A stretch of DNA of 64,000 nucleotides from Rhabdophis nuchalis (lineage: Eukaryota > Chordata > Lepidosauria > Squamata > Natricidae). The DNA lies in assembly GCA_039707465.1 (NCBI GenBank), contig CM077643.1:246617919-246681918 (forward strand), written 5' to 3'. Below the pieces are notes generated by a model. That model did no database searches and had not been told where the DNA came from. It saw nothing but the letters and a program-made list of their open reading frames with translations. Within the stretch, counting starts at the first letter, position 1. Every line of letters starts with the position of its first letter. A program made the translations under genes and the position numbers. Shown here one piece after another: positions 10,581 to 21,528 of the stretch.

Positions 10581-10873
10581 CAGAAATGGCATTCATCAGG
10601 TTCTGACCAGTTCTGGAACCGGTAGCAGAAATTTTGAGTAGTTTGGAGAACCAGTAAATACCACCTCTGACCAGCCCCAGCCCCATCTATTCTCTGCCTC
10701 TCGAGTTTCAGCTGATTAGGAGGAAAAGGGGATTTTGCAGTAACCTTCCCCTGGAGTGTGAAGGGAATGGAGATTTTATAGTATCCTTCCCCTGCCACAC
10801 CCACCAAGCCATGCCATGCCCATTAAGCTATGCCCACAGAACTGGTAGTAAAAATGTTTGAATCCCACCACTG
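10581..10873. mobile_element. hAT MITE with two 41-bp units
   Basis: 293-bp element ending in GAATCCCACCACTG and starting with a decayed CAGAAATGGCATTCA, flanked by a perfect 8-bp target duplication AGCTCAAT (10573-10580 and 10874-10881). The inside carries two copies of a 41-bp unit (GGAGATTTTGCAGTATCCTT type). The same unit is present six times in the related copy at 38854-39292. Confidence 0.85.
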
Positions 10874-11250
10874 AGCTCAATAGATGATATACTCTCAAAG
10901 ACTATATAGTGCTCCAGACAATGACCATTGATTCCCTCTTTACCTCTTCATTGAGATGACAAAATGGAGTTGGGAGTGATCCCTTGCCTTATAACCTCAA
11001 AGATATATGTTTTTGCTTTGACATAAGAGGGTCAACTAAGGTAAGCATCACCCTAGAAGAACCTTTGAACTTCTACTCATCTAGAGTTGACACATTGTAG
11101 TTCTAAATTTGGCTGATAAAAATACATGGAAACATTACAAGAAAGTTGAGCTGGTCCAGCCAAACAAAACGTAGGTCAAGATCAATTTAAAATTCACAAA
11201 GTAATCAGGCCATGCCAAAGTACTGGTTTGATAAGGACTGGCAGAAACAT

Positions 11251-11320
11251 GGAGGAGGAGGAGGAGGAGGAGGAGGAGGAGGAGGAGGAGGAGGAGGAGG
11301 AGGGAGGGAGGGAGGAGGTG
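11251..11320. repeat. (GGA)n microsatellite
   Basis: About 70 bp of GGA trinucleotides with a few GGGA units at the end. Polyglycine or polyleucine frames here are artefacts. Confidence 0.95.
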
Positions 11321-12118
11321 GTGGCGGCGATCTTTGGAATGATAGACAAGTTCAGTTAGATACCTCCTACTCAACAATACTCTTTCAGAGGAAGCCTTAT
11401 AAAAGCTGAATTCCTACTCAAAAGAGAGATGATACGTGAAACCTGGGCACTGATAGCAACAACCAGTGCAAAAGAGTCTGCTAAGTTTTGGGACAACTGA
11501 AAACTACTCTTCTCCTCTGGAATGTCATATCTCAACAACAATCTTGAAAGAACCTTGGATGTTATTTGGAATGCTGACACATATTTTCAAGCCTTATGTG
11601 GAGGAGATAACTCACAAGATGGTGAGAATGATTTAGGAGCGGTCTCTAGTTTCAGCTGCTAAATTTATTAGGCAATTAAAACTTAGAAAAGTCCCAAGTC
11701 TACACTTAAAAGTTCCCTGAATTGATATAAACCCACTTGGAGTGGTGGACTTCCATGTTGGCTTTACTTTTTTTTATTTCTATTAATAATGCAGCCTCCA
11801 TTCCTAAAGCCTGGGGCATAGCCATAATCACTCCTAATTGCAAGAAGAAAAGGAAGATGTAACTATCCTTTGAGCCTGTCTAATAGACAACTTTATTTTA
11901 GACTGGCTGGAAAAAGAGATCCTTCTAGCAGAGGAGCAGGAAGGATCGCAAGCAGATTGCTATACATTCTATCAAAGCTGATTTTCTCCCGTTTCATTAA
12001 AAATGTACTCAGCCATCTAAATCAGCCCTGCTTGAAGATCTCAGACAGGACTTTGATTCCAAAAGTGCATTTTCAAAAGGCAACTAGGCTTTCTTTGTTT
12101 TTCCTTGAAGACAATCAT

Positions 12119-12256
12119 GCCCCAGCATATAATCTTTATATACTGTTGTTGCTCTCTAGCTCCATCTAGTGGCTGGAGGGACAAATATACCCCAGTATAC
12201 ATCTTTATATACTGTTGTTGCTCTCTTGCCCCATCTAGTGGCCGGAGAGAGAAATA
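12119..12256. repeat. 69-bp tandem duplication
   Basis: Two adjacent units with a period of 69 bp. Each holds CTTTATATACTGTTGTTGCT and CCATCTAGTGGC, with about a dozen differences between units. Both lie in the old LINE relic. Confidence 0.85.
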
Positions 12257-12657
12257 CCAAATATATTGTTTGAAGCTGACTGCACCCCTTTGCCCATCAC
12301 TCTGCATTCTCAAACCAAGTGCATGCTGGGAAGCCAGACTCCATTTCCTTTAGCATTTGGAGAAGGCAGAATTACAAAGAAGAATCCATCTTAATCTATG
12401 GCACATGGTCATCCAAGGAGAAACCCACATCCCACACACAGAGCATCACTGGTGAGATATAAATTGTTTGTATTTATTCATTATTATGTTCAGTGGTAAC
12501 TTAATATTGTCCATATTCTATTTTGGTTCTTATTGTATGTATCCCTATTTTCCCCAGTTTCGCTATACCTTATTATTTCAATAAAGCATTTCACACGTTC
12601 TGTTTTATTGGAAGATAGGTGGGTTTAGATGCATGTCAAGCTGCACACAGAATAATG

Positions 12658-13219
12658 CAGAGGGTGGGATTGGAAAATTTTAGCAACCAGTTCTCTGTCC
12701 AGTTGCTGGGCAGGTGTGACCAGGAGGGGTGTGGTCTAGTCAGCCTCCTCACCACAAGGGGATGGCATTTTCACCCTCCTCAGACTCCAGAGGCTTTCCT
12801 CAAGCCTCTGGAGGATGAAAATGTCCTCTCTCCAGGCTAGAGACGCCCTCCGAAGTCCAGAAACAGACCCATTTCCAGACTTTCAGAACTTCCTGTAGGC
12901 CCATTTTTGCCCTCCCAGGCTCCAGAGGTTTTTCCTGAGCCTCCGGGAGGGTGAAAACATCCTCCCTAGGGTTGCAGAGGCTCTCCAGGAGCTGGGAATG
13001 GGCCCATTTTCAGACTTCTGGAACTTTCGGTAGGCCCATTTTTTACCTCCCAGAGCCTCCGCATGGACCTGGCATGATGAACTGGCTGTATAAAGACTCC
13101 AGGGAGGGGACAGGTGGGTGGGGCCAGCCTGTCTTTGCAACAACCAATTCAGTGAACCAGATGCAAAATTAGCATCTGGTTTGCCCGAACCGGTGCAAAC
13201 CAGCTGAATCCCACCCTTG
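12658..13219. mobile_element. Long hAT-type non-autonomous element
   Basis: Starts CAGAGGGTGGGATT and ends AATCCCACCCTTG, a terminal inverted repeat of the same type as the CAGTGGTGGGATTC family elsewhere in the window. The inside is GC-rich with two related blocks (CCTCCGG / GGTAGGCCCATTTT). The flanking 8-mers match poorly (GAATAATG and GACTAGAA), so the copy is old or the ends are slightly misplaced. Confidence 0.55.
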
Positions 13220-14374
13220 GACTAGAACAGGACAGAACAAATACATTTTCCTTCTCATCCAGAAGCTTCTTCAGTTCTGATGTTTGATACCCTAAACCAG
13301 GAAGCGTTTCATTCCTCCAAACTGGCTAAGAGATCTATAGCTATATTGATATATGCAGAGCGCAGTAGGTCTTAGAAGAGTTGTGGGTCCATTTTTGTAG
13401 GGAATGCTCTTAGAAGTTAACTATAAGAAAACAGGTCCTATGTTTTATGAGGGGCTTCAAATAATTCCCCTGGGCTCTTTAAGAACAGAAGGACACAAAT
13501 TCGAACAAGTCCCTTGTTTTAAGTCCTTGGGTCTCATGCTATTTTAGACATAACCATATTGCACAGCTTGTTCTGAATGTTCTTATTCCTTCCCTAAATG
13601 CTCTTTTTATTCTCTTCAGGGGAGTCCAGTACATACCAGCTGCTCTGAAACTTTTTGAAGCCAAGATGCTGGTACAGTTCCTCTATGAAGCACAGTTAAA
13701 TCCAGGCATCAACTATGAGAAGCTGGAGAGAGTTCAAACTAGCTTCCTAAGAAAGTGGTTCCAGTTACTCAAAAGGGCACCTAATGTCGCCCTACATTTG
13801 CAAGCAGAATTCACAAAACTCAAAACAAGTCATGTACTGTAGGTAGCTGTTCTGGTACCAGCGAAAAGCTTCATTTTCAGCCTCATGGTCTGATGCATCT
13901 TATTACCCTGTTAGATAAATATTATTTCTTTCGGAAACTCTAAATAAATGACAGGTTACAAAAATTGGGCTTTTCAAGTGTGATGCCGATATCACTGGGA
14001 CAAAAATCAGGCAATAGCAGCTCTTTCAAAAAGATGTCTTGATATGGAATTGCAAACAGAACATAGCGAACTGTCACTTAGCCTTCAATTGGAGCGCAAG
14101 AAATTATACCAGCATTATGTATGTAGTCCAGCTTACAGACAATAAATTTTGAAGGGCCTTTACATTATTGCGATTTAATATCTTACCGTCAGCAGTGTTG
14201 AAGGGCAAATATCTCAAAATCCCCAATACTGAAAGATTTTGCCCTTGGAAAGATGGAAGCACTGAATCATAGGATTATATCCTTCTCTACTGTACAACCC
14301 CAATGATTCCTTGAGATCCCCAGGCCTGGCAATCATTTCCATAAAGCAATGAAGCAAACTGTAGAGAGCTGGGA

Positions 14375-14860
14375 TGGGAATTCTTTGGATAGATTAAATG
14401 AGTGAGGTCTACTTGAACACCTCCTACTTCTTAGCTTCCACTGTGTCTGCACTAACAGATCTCAAACGCTTGTTCATACTGTGTGGCATCTGCTTCATCA
14501 AGATATTAGAGAAGGACAGACTGAATAATGGAGGGCCTGCTGTGAGGAATTTCCATTGTTCTTTACAGATAAGATCCATCAGATTCACCTTGATTTGAAT
14601 TCCAGTGCTGAGGCAAGTTCTTGTCTTCTTCATATACAGTAGATTGTATCCAGCTTGTAGATCTTGGGAACATAAACGTGTGTGGGAAAAGGAGGGTTAC
14701 CATCCAGACAGTACTAGGGCTATGACTAAGGGAGATGATATGTAACATCTTGAAGGCAGGATGTAGCAATTAAAAATACTTGCCTTGATCAGGAAGATAT
14801 CTAAAGGTCCACCCCTACTATTCTCTCCCTAGATAAAGCTAATTGAGAAAGCCGCATAAA
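14375..14860. other. No recognisable gene
   Basis: No repeat or coding region recognised. The short open frames here show no family resemblance. Confidence 0.4.
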
Positions 14861-14864
14861 TGGC

Positions 14865-15060
14865 CTCACCAATCCAGATTCATTAGGATGGAAATGATTC
14901 TGGACTTACTTCAATCAGGATTTCAACTGGGCTAGGGAACTGCTTCACACGTTGGGAAGGATGATCTACACTGAATAGTAGATGAGGAGGTGTAACCCTG
15001 AACTTCTCGGTGGCTTTTGTTGTCATCAGCTATGATATTATTCTAGGTTGTATATGTCAG
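14865..15060 (+). mobile_element. Possible L2 reverse transcriptase scrap
   Basis: The translation shows QSGFQLG followed by TASHVGKDDLH and, after frame changes, SVAFVVISYDII. This resembles the L2 RT stretch QSGFRPGHSTETALVALVDDL ... in order. Very decayed and short, so tentative. Confidence 0.35.
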
Positions 15061-15885
15061 TTCTATGAGGCAGACCAGGTGCAGAAATAATCTTCACAGA
15101 GGACTAAAAATTAATTTCATTAGAGCACCAATAACCATTATAATATTTGAATTTAGTAGCCAGCCAACTCCGGGAACCCTGTAATAATTTTCCTAGTCTG
15201 AAAAACCGTAACAAAACATATCTTTTGAGAGTTTATGGGATCTTCAGAAAATTACAAAAATGGTTGACCTCCATAAGCAACGTTTCCATTCAAAAGCACA
15301 TGAGTAGAGATGGACAGCAACTATTATGAATTATTTTGCTGATTAAACTAAAAAAGGGAGAGCAAGAAGGAATCAAACTAAATGGACATTGCTACCAGGT
15401 ATGTATACATTTTATTATACCCTCCAAAAAAACCCTACCATTAAAATTATCAGGGCAGTGAAGCAAGGTTGCGAAATAAAATGTACATTCCTCTTAATGC
15501 ATCTTTTTAAAAAAATCAATCAAAAACTTGTTTTTATTGCTCTAAAGTGTTTTCTTTGTATTTTGCTAATAAGAAACTAGATTTGCCATTTGAGTTCATT
15601 AGCTTGCAAGTTCATCATTAGCCTGCTTTTGAAGCTGCTTAAGTTCTAAGCTACAGCAATTAAAAATCCCTTGCTGTATCTGATATTTTGCTTCACAGAA
15701 ATTATTTGCTGCAACATAATCTACTTGTAGCTTGGCTTTAAGAGGCATTAATGTAGTGTAATTAAACATTTCAAAGATAACGGTCAGGTAACAGGTTGGG
15801 ACCTGCTGAAGCTAATTCCTGTCCGAAGTCAAAGTTAGCAGCGGAGTCACTTTCTGACCTCTGATAGCTAGAAAATCAAATGGTA
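15061..15885. other. Single-copy-looking AT-rich sequence
   Basis: No gene recognised. The part from about 15585 to 15790 has even base composition and no repeat features, so it could be conserved non-coding DNA. I cannot test that here. Confidence 0.35.
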
Positions 15886-15917
15886 ATAACTCTCAATTGG
15901 GATGCAGTGGCTCAATT

Positions 15918-16272
15918 GGGACACAGTGGCTTAGTGGCTAAGATGCTGATCTTGTTGATCAGAAAAGTTGGCAATTCAGCGGTTCGAATCCTTAATGCTG
16001 CGTAATGGAGTGAGCTTCTGTTACTTGTCCCAGCTTCTGCCAACCTAGTAGTTTGAAAACAAGTAAAAGATGCAAGTAGAAAAACAGGACCACCTTTGGT
16101 GAGAAGGTAACAGCTCTCCATGCGTCTTTTGCATTTAGTGGTGCCAGCCACATGACAATGGAGATGTCTTCAGACAGTGCTGACTCTTCAGCTTTGAAAT
16201 GGAGATGAGCAGCACCCCCTAAAGTTGGGAATGACTACCACATATGTGTGAGGGGAACCTTCACCTTTACCT
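15918..16272 (+). mobile_element. tRNA-derived SINE with Bov-B-type tail, copy 1
   Basis: The tRNA-like head has an A-box region (GGCTTAGTGGCTAAGATGC) and a clean B box (GGTTCGAATCC at about 15981). A body of about 230 bp follows. The 3' end reads GTGTGAGGGGAACC ... ACCTTTACC, the tail shared by Sauria-type SINEs and Bov-B LINEs, which supplies the reverse transcriptase. ACTCTCAA occurs before and after the copy (about 15889 and 16277) and may be the target duplication. Transcription would be by RNA polymerase III. Confidence 0.8.
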
Positions 16273-16527
16273 AATGACTCTCAAGGGATTTTATTTTTTT
16301 TAGTTAATTGTTACATGAATGGGAGTGCCCTAAGGGATATCCTTAAGGGATTTGATTTTTGTGAATTCCTATCAAAAGTTAACTCCTCCGCTTTATTTTT
16401 TTTAAAAAATAATTGAAGATATGGGGGGGAAAACCCTACTTACTCAAAAAAAAGAAACTGAATAGTATGTTCCTGGAGGTCCACATGGCGTGACCTTATC
16501 TATTCTCTGGTGGATTGTTGGAAATCG

Positions 16528-16795
16528 GGAGTTTTTGGTGTTCTTTGAATTTGGCTGTTTTCTGGCAGACATTGTATTACCCAACTAAATAACATCATCA
16601 ATGCCAGAAGATAGTGGGGTTTGGTCTCTGTTTATATGCAAGTGACACATATATAAAAAGAGAGCAAATCCCACTCCCTTCTAGCACTAATTATGTTGTT
16701 GCCTAGTTGGGTAATGAAATGTCTGTAAGAAAACAGCCAAGCTCAGAGAGCACTTAGGACTTCATGGTTCTACCCTGAGCTGCAATTATTCACTT
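16528..16795. mobile_element. Head-to-head inverted Penelope-like repeat
   Basis: Two arms of roughly 110 bp are inverted copies of each other. The left arm has TTTTCTGGCAGACATT and TTACCCAACTAAATAAC. The right arm has the reverse complements, GTTGCCTAGTTGGGTAA and AATGTCTGTAAGAAAA. The same sequence, in one orientation, lies at 61240-61364 beside a Penelope-like coding relic. The spacer contains ATATATAAAAAG. Confidence 0.6.
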
Positions 16796-16799
16796 CTGT

Positions 16800-17640
16800 T
16801 GGAAATATGTTTATATTACTTATCCTCCATAATGCCTGACATATACTCTATTTGCTGTTGATTTTCTTTGTTTGTTTTTATTTATTCATACACACAGTTT
16901 TCATCCTATGATGAAAACTATGTAAACTATGTAAACCCCCCTAGAGGCAGTTTTGTGGCTGAGGTGATATAAAAGATGATCAAAACATAATCTCCATAAA
17001 TTTGAGAACCAGCATATTTTATATATGTACAGACTACACTTTCCCCAATACGATGCCCAGCTGGTTCTCAAGTCCATCATCCACCAGAGTGCCTGATATT
17101 ATCCATTAGGCATATCGTTCTGGGAAAATATAAGGTTTGCTTGCAACCCAGAATTTAATTAATTAAGGAAGGAAGGAAAGAAGGAAGGGTGGAAGCAATG
17201 AAGCCATATTTCTGTGATAGCTTGGAAGAATGCTTCAGCACAGGGAAGCTGAAAGAAAAATTGGGGAGGAAGACACACCAGGGACCGAAGTAATAAGCTC
17301 CCACCACCCATGGACAGGCTTCACAGCAGCTGAAGAAGACAAATGGAAAAAAGCAACTGCTGCCACCACCTATGGAGAAACCTCTCATAGATTTCACCTA
17401 TGTGGAAATCTAATGACCCAGGTTATGACCTTTCACAGGCAGAACGTGCAGAATAAGTCAGAAAGTTACACGTCTAAAACTGAGGCCACCAATAAAAGAA
17501 TGACAGACTCGTCCTCAATTGCAGAAAAGGAAGATTAAATAAGAACAAGATGGGGAGGGAAAACGGCATCTTGGACAGCTGCAAATGAAAGTCATGCAAC
17601 TTTGATGATTTTCCCCCCAGATTTTACACAATAGGGTATG
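16800..17640. other. No recognisable gene
   Basis: Sequence with a GGAAGGAA-rich patch near 17165. A 102-codon open frame at 17230-17538 has no family resemblance and biased composition; I do not call it a gene. Confidence 0.4.
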
Positions 17641-17899
17641 CTTTACTTTACTTTACTTTATTTCATATTTCTATACCGCCCTCTCTCCCTGACGGGACTC
17701 AGGGCGGTGCACAGGAAAGGATAAAAACAAAGAACAATAAATACAATCAGAAATGGTTAAAAAGAATTAAATCAATTTCAAACCCCGTGCTAAAATACAT
17801 AGATAAAAACCCCAACTAAAATCGGCAACAGAAACTATGCCAGGCTGGCCAAATGGAAAAAGTATGTTTTTAATGCCCGACGAAAGAGGCAAAGGTCCG
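17641..17899 (-). mobile_element. L2-clade LINE, 3' half, split by an ORF1-only element
   Basis: Minus-strand L2 3' UTR and ORF end, starting from a (TTTAC)n tail at 17641-17660. It is interrupted at 17899 and continues at 19920 with the adjoining part of the same ORF. The break carries the 18-bp duplication GAAAGAGGCAAAGGTCCG on both sides. Confidence 0.85.
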
Positions 17900-19901
17900 A
17901 CTTCCTTCCGGTTAGCCGGAGGCGACGGTCGGGTCTTGGACTCGTCCGCCACTTGGTTGCTCCGGCGGCGCCTTCGGGGGCAGGGGGCTCTTGTAAAGAG
18001 CCCCCACTGCACGGGCGGCTCGCGGTGAGTCCCCCCACCTCGACGGCGGTCGGGGGGTGGCTCCCGCCTCACCCTAGGCGCCCGAGAACAAGTCGCGGGG
18101 GGGAGTTCCTCTTTCGTCCCCTTCGCCGATGGAGAGCTGGAACAGCTGCTGAGATTAAAGACGGGCTGAAAGCCGGGGCTGAAGGCAACGCCGAGGCTCA
18201 TGGCTACAGAGTGGATTGTGAGTGATTTTCACTTAATGCTTTCAACTTTCACTTTAAAAGAAGGAGGAGGAGGGAGTTTGTAAAACCCCTCCTCGGAAAG
18301 GGAAAAAAAAGCGGCGTTTTGAAATGTTCCCCAAGTTTGGGGAGGTGGAGGAATCAACATCCGACTTTTAAACTATAAGTGAAAGTCTTTTACTTTAAGA
18401 TTCTCAATGATACTTTGTATCTCTCTCTGGCAACAATTGAAATGAACTTTCTCTAGCTCTCCGTGGCTTCCAGAGGGGCGGGGAAGATGGCGTTCCTTTG
18501 TTCTCAGCAAGAAATGTTTCCTTTTGAAATTTGCTGACACTCCCTCGTCTTCGGGATTATTAGGACCTTTCCCAGATGTGCCTTCTCTTTTTTTTCTTAT
18601 TGGATTGCTTTTAAAAATTGTTCTCTCTCTGGACTCTAAGCAAATTGAACTTTGAATTTGGATATTGACTTTTACTCTCTCTTCGCCTCACGGAGTACCT
18701 CTCCAACAGATGCCATATTAGTGACAAGGACTTAATACTTTCATTATGGCTTCAAAAAAGCAGCCACATCAACCTAAGATTACTTCAATGTTATCCAAAG
18801 AAACAGAGGTGGAAGCTACACAGTTATCAGCAATAGAGGAAACTCTTCAAAACATCATGAAAGAAATAAAAGAAATCTAGAAAGACAATGTTAGTTCAAA
18901 ACTGGAACTTTTGGAGACACAGAAAGCACTAATGGAAAACAAACAAAGAATTGATGGACTGGAGGGGGGGATGGCTGAGATGAAGGGAGAGATAAAAAAT
19001 TCTCAAAGGGAAATTGTGGATTTAGCTGGTCATATGTCTAGGATGGATTTTGAAAGGATGTCTTACTTTTTAAGGTTTAAAAATGTTCCTGAAGTTGCCT
19101 CTGAAGATTTAAAAGATTTAATGTGTACGATTTCAGGAGATTACACTAAAAAGAGCAAAGAAGATATTTGGGGGGACATCGATCTGATTTATAGAATTAA
19201 CTCAGCATATGCCAGTATAAATGAAGTACCCAGAGAGATACATATTAAATTTGTAAGAAGGTCAACAAGGGATGGGATCCTGAGAGCACAAAGAGACGGT
19301 CTCTTGATATATCAACAGAATGAGATTGCCATCTTGAAAAAGATCCCGAAAAAGATTAGAGAAATAAGAAGGAAATATTCCTTCTTATCGAAAAGATTAT
19401 ATAAAAAGGGGGTGTGGTTCAAGTGGTTGATGCCCGAGGGAATGTTAGTGTTCTGGGAAGAGGGGAGAGTAAGAATTAAAACAATTGCAGAGGCGGAAGC
19501 CTTTCTTAAAAAACATTCCCCAATCCTGGAGGATGAAAATGGGGGAACGGAGAGGGCCACGGCTCCGCCCACTGGAGGTCAGGGAGAGGAAGATACAATT
19601 GCTGAAAGACTTAGATCTCACAAATAACTTTTTTCTATATGGTGTAACCTTTATCTGGATGTTTATAGAAATAATGATTGATTGCATGAATATAAAATGA
19701 TATATTTGTATCTCTTTCCACTTTGTAGGGAAATGAAAAATGATTTGTATTATCTTATCTTTTTTTTGTAAGAAGCCTCGGAGGGGGCCGACACCTCCGA
19801 CATAGATGTCCTCAAAATATCTCTGTAATACCTTATACCTTTTTCCTATTTTTAAAATTTTGTAAAAACCAATAAAACTTTTTTTTCATTAAAAAAAAAA
19901 A
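17900..19901 (+). mobile_element. ORF1-only L1-like (HAL1-like) element, copy 1
   Basis: 2002-bp insertion flanked by a perfect 18-bp target duplication GAAAGAGGCAAAGGTCCG (17882-17899 and 19902-19919). It has a GC-rich leader of about 840 bp, a single L1 ORF1-like frame, about 275 bp of 3' UTR, a polyadenylation signal AATAAAAC and a poly(A) tail. There is no endonuclease or reverse transcriptase. The long duplication and poly(A) tail indicate L1-type target-primed insertion, so the enzyme must have come in trans. This copy is the most diverged of the four. Confidence 0.85.
18746..19627 (+). pseudogene. L1 ORF1-like protein, one nonsense codon
   Basis: From ATG 18746 the frame runs 44 codons to an in-frame TAG at 18878-18880, then is open again to 19627 (294 codons with stop). 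The N-terminal part is a predicted coiled coil (many Glu/Lys heptads). MSYFLRFKNV, INEVPREIHIKFVRRS and ILRAQRDGLL mark an RRM-like domain. The C-terminal domain has YSFLSKRLYKKGVWFKWLMPEGMLVFW. The tail TIAERLRSHK resembles TIAKRLRSKK in the other copies. In the family, ORF1p is an RNA-binding chaperone that coats the element RNA. Confidence 0.85.
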
Positions 19902-19919
19902 GAAAGAGGCAAAGGTCCG

Positions 19920-20280
19920 TGATTGTACGAAGGTTGGGGGGCAGGTCATTCCAGAGGGTGGGGCCTGCCACAGAGAAGGCTCTTCCCCTGGGAGCTGCCA
20001 GCCGGCATTGTCCGGCAGACAGCACCCTGAGGAGGCCCTCCCTGTGGGAGCAGACCGGTCGAAGGGAGGTATGCTGTAGGAGGCAGTCCTGCAAGTAACC
20101 AGGTCCCAAGCCATGGAGCATTATAAAGATGGTCACTAGTACCTTGAAGTGCACCCGGAAAGCCACAAACAACCAGTGCAGCTTGCGCAGGAGAGGTGTT
20201 ACATGGGAGTATCTTGAGACTCCCAGGATCCCCCGCGCGGCTGCATTCTGTATTAACTGGAGCCTGCTGCCAAGTCTTTC
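19920..20280 (-). mobile_element. L2-clade LINE, continuation upstream of the insertion
   Basis: Minus-strand continuation of the L2 at 17641-17899. The translation gives LQLIQNAAARGILG, LLRKLHWLFVAFRVHFKV, SHREGLLRVLSAGQCRL and FSVAGPTLWNDLPP. It is open for about 100 codons but 5'-truncated near 20280. The stretch 20280-20440 beyond it is unassigned. Confidence 0.85.
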
Positions 20281-20440
20281 CTTTGCTTCTTTCAGACTCA
20301 TGAAATTACAAGTATTGGATCGAACCAAAGCAAACATCCAACTAAGGCAAGAGGGAGCAATTTTGGCTTGACTGCCAGGGCCTCTTTTTATAGTATTTTG
20401 GGCCACATAGGTTTGCAAATACTGTTACCATTCAAGAGTA

Positions 20441-20700
20441 GCAGAATAGCAGAGTTGGAAGGGACCTTGGAGATCTTCTAGTCCACAGCTGTCGCGTGAC
20501 GTTTCACAAAGTTTTCCCCATTCATGGAGCTGGGGTGGGTGTGGCCTGCGTGTGACCTGCGTGTGATGCATCTGGCCCACGGGCCACCAGTTTGACACCT
20601 CTGTTCTAGTCCAACCCCCTACTCAAGCAGGAAACTCTACTATTTCAAACAAATGATTGTCCAATTTCTTCTTAAAAACCTCCAGTGTTGGGGTACTGAT
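20441..20700 (-). mobile_element. CR1 LINE 3' end, split by hAT
   Basis: Minus-strand CR1 terminus (GCAGAGTTGGAAGGGACC, TTCTAGTCCAACCCCC, CTCCAGTGTTGGGG). It is interrupted at 20483 by a 120-bp hAT element and resumes at 20604 (second copy of the target duplication). Confidence 0.88.
20484..20603. mobile_element. Short hAT MITE inside CR1
   Basis: 120 bp, starting CACAGCTGTC and ending AGTTTGACACCTCTG, flanked by a perfect 8-bp target duplication TTCTAGTC (20476-20483, 20604-20611). The ends match the CAGGGGTGTCAAACT family also seen at 22016 and 61373. Confidence 0.85.
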
Positions 20701-20711
20701 AGAATGATTCT

Positions 20712-21175
20712 GTTATTGAGTTTTGTCATCACATGTTAACAGGACAAACTGGGGGTATTTGGCAGTTATCAAAGAGGCCAGAAGTCCAGAAGCTAGTCTA
20801 ATAACTGAACTTGAAATTTCTTTTGGTCTTTCATGACAATTTTTCCCAGCATTTTTAATTCTCCCTTTAAAACCACCTGTTGATTAGCCAAGACATTTTA
20901 GTGGAATTCCAAAAATTAATATTACTCTATTTAATAATGTTTTACCAAATAAAATATTAGCAAACCTACTCACGGGTAACATGAAAACATATAGAAGAAA
21001 TTAACATTGCAGTTAACTCTGTCCCTAATCATTAGTTACTTACCTGTTGCTGATTGCTTTGTGACAATGTATGCCTAAAATTCATTTTGTTTTATTCAAT
21101 GTAAAGGATTAGTAAGGAGGGTCCAACATTGCATTTTGTTTCAAAGTTTAATTAAATATATGTAAGAAAAAAACA
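20712..21175. other. No recognisable gene
   Basis: AT-rich sequence without a feature that I can support. Confidence 0.5.
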
Positions 21176-21176
21176 T

Positions 21177-21528
21177 GGGGCGCGGTAGCTCAGTGGCTAA
21201 GATGCTGAGCTTGTCAATCAGAAGATTGGCAGTTCAGCAGTTCAAATCCCTAGCGCTGCGTAACGGAGTGAGCTCCTGTTACTTGTGCCAGCTTCTGCCA
21301 ACCCAGCAGTTCAAAAGCATGTAAAAAATGCAAGTAGAAAAATAGGGACCTCCTTTGGTGGGAAGGTAGCAGCACTCCGTGCACCTTTGGCGTTTAGTCA
21401 TGATGGCCACATGACCATGGAGACATCTTGGGACAGCGCTGGCTCTTCGGCTTTGAAATGGATATGAGCATGTCCCCCTAGAGTTGGGAATTACTAGCAC
21501 ATATGTGTGAGGGGAACCTTTACCTTAT
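21177..21528 (+). mobile_element. tRNA-derived SINE with Bov-B-type tail, copy 2
   Basis: Second, fuller copy of the SINE at 15918. The head is GGGGCGCGGTAGCTCAGTGG (A box), with a mutated B box CAGTTCAAATCCC. The tail is GTGTGAGGGGAACCTTTACC. A second isolated tail GCAGGGAAACCTTTACCTTT sits at 21663-21683 and probably belongs to another decayed SINE or Bov-B fragment covering part of 21530-21690. Confidence 0.85.

Larger units (their letters stand above)
9986..14370 (+). mobile_element. Ancient LINE relic, clade uncertain
   Basis: Scattered coding remnants in the order expected of one long LINE. (1) Endonuclease: QETW, GWILCNF, VAISILVSLK, SILLIDVYLPP near 10005-10235. (2) A linker with AMPKYWFDKDWQK at 11209-11250, just before the (GGA)n array. 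(3) Reverse transcriptase: IPKAWGIAIITP near 11795-11830 and LEKEILLAEEQ near 11900-11940. (4) C-terminus: GVQYIPAALKLFEAKMLVQ ... LERVQTSFLRKW at 13620-13755, then LPSAVLKGKY and a Cys-rich CPWKDGSTES ... ILLYC stretch at 14185-14300. All frames are broken. The middle of the RT is deleted and two hAT elements sit inside. Clade is not settled; the C-terminus is unlike the CR1 and L2 copies here and could be Vingi/Ingi-like. Confidence 0.55.

Noticed and set aside
11135..11409. Polyglycine/polyleucine protein
   Set aside because: (GGA)n microsatellite inside an old LINE relic.
15981..15991. B box GGTTCGAATCC as part of a true tRNA gene
   Set aside because: The surrounding sequence does not fold as a tRNA cloverleaf, continues into a 300-bp SINE body and has a second copy at 21177.
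17230..17538. 102-codon frame as a host exon
   Set aside because: No recognised domain, biased composition, no splice context that I can support.
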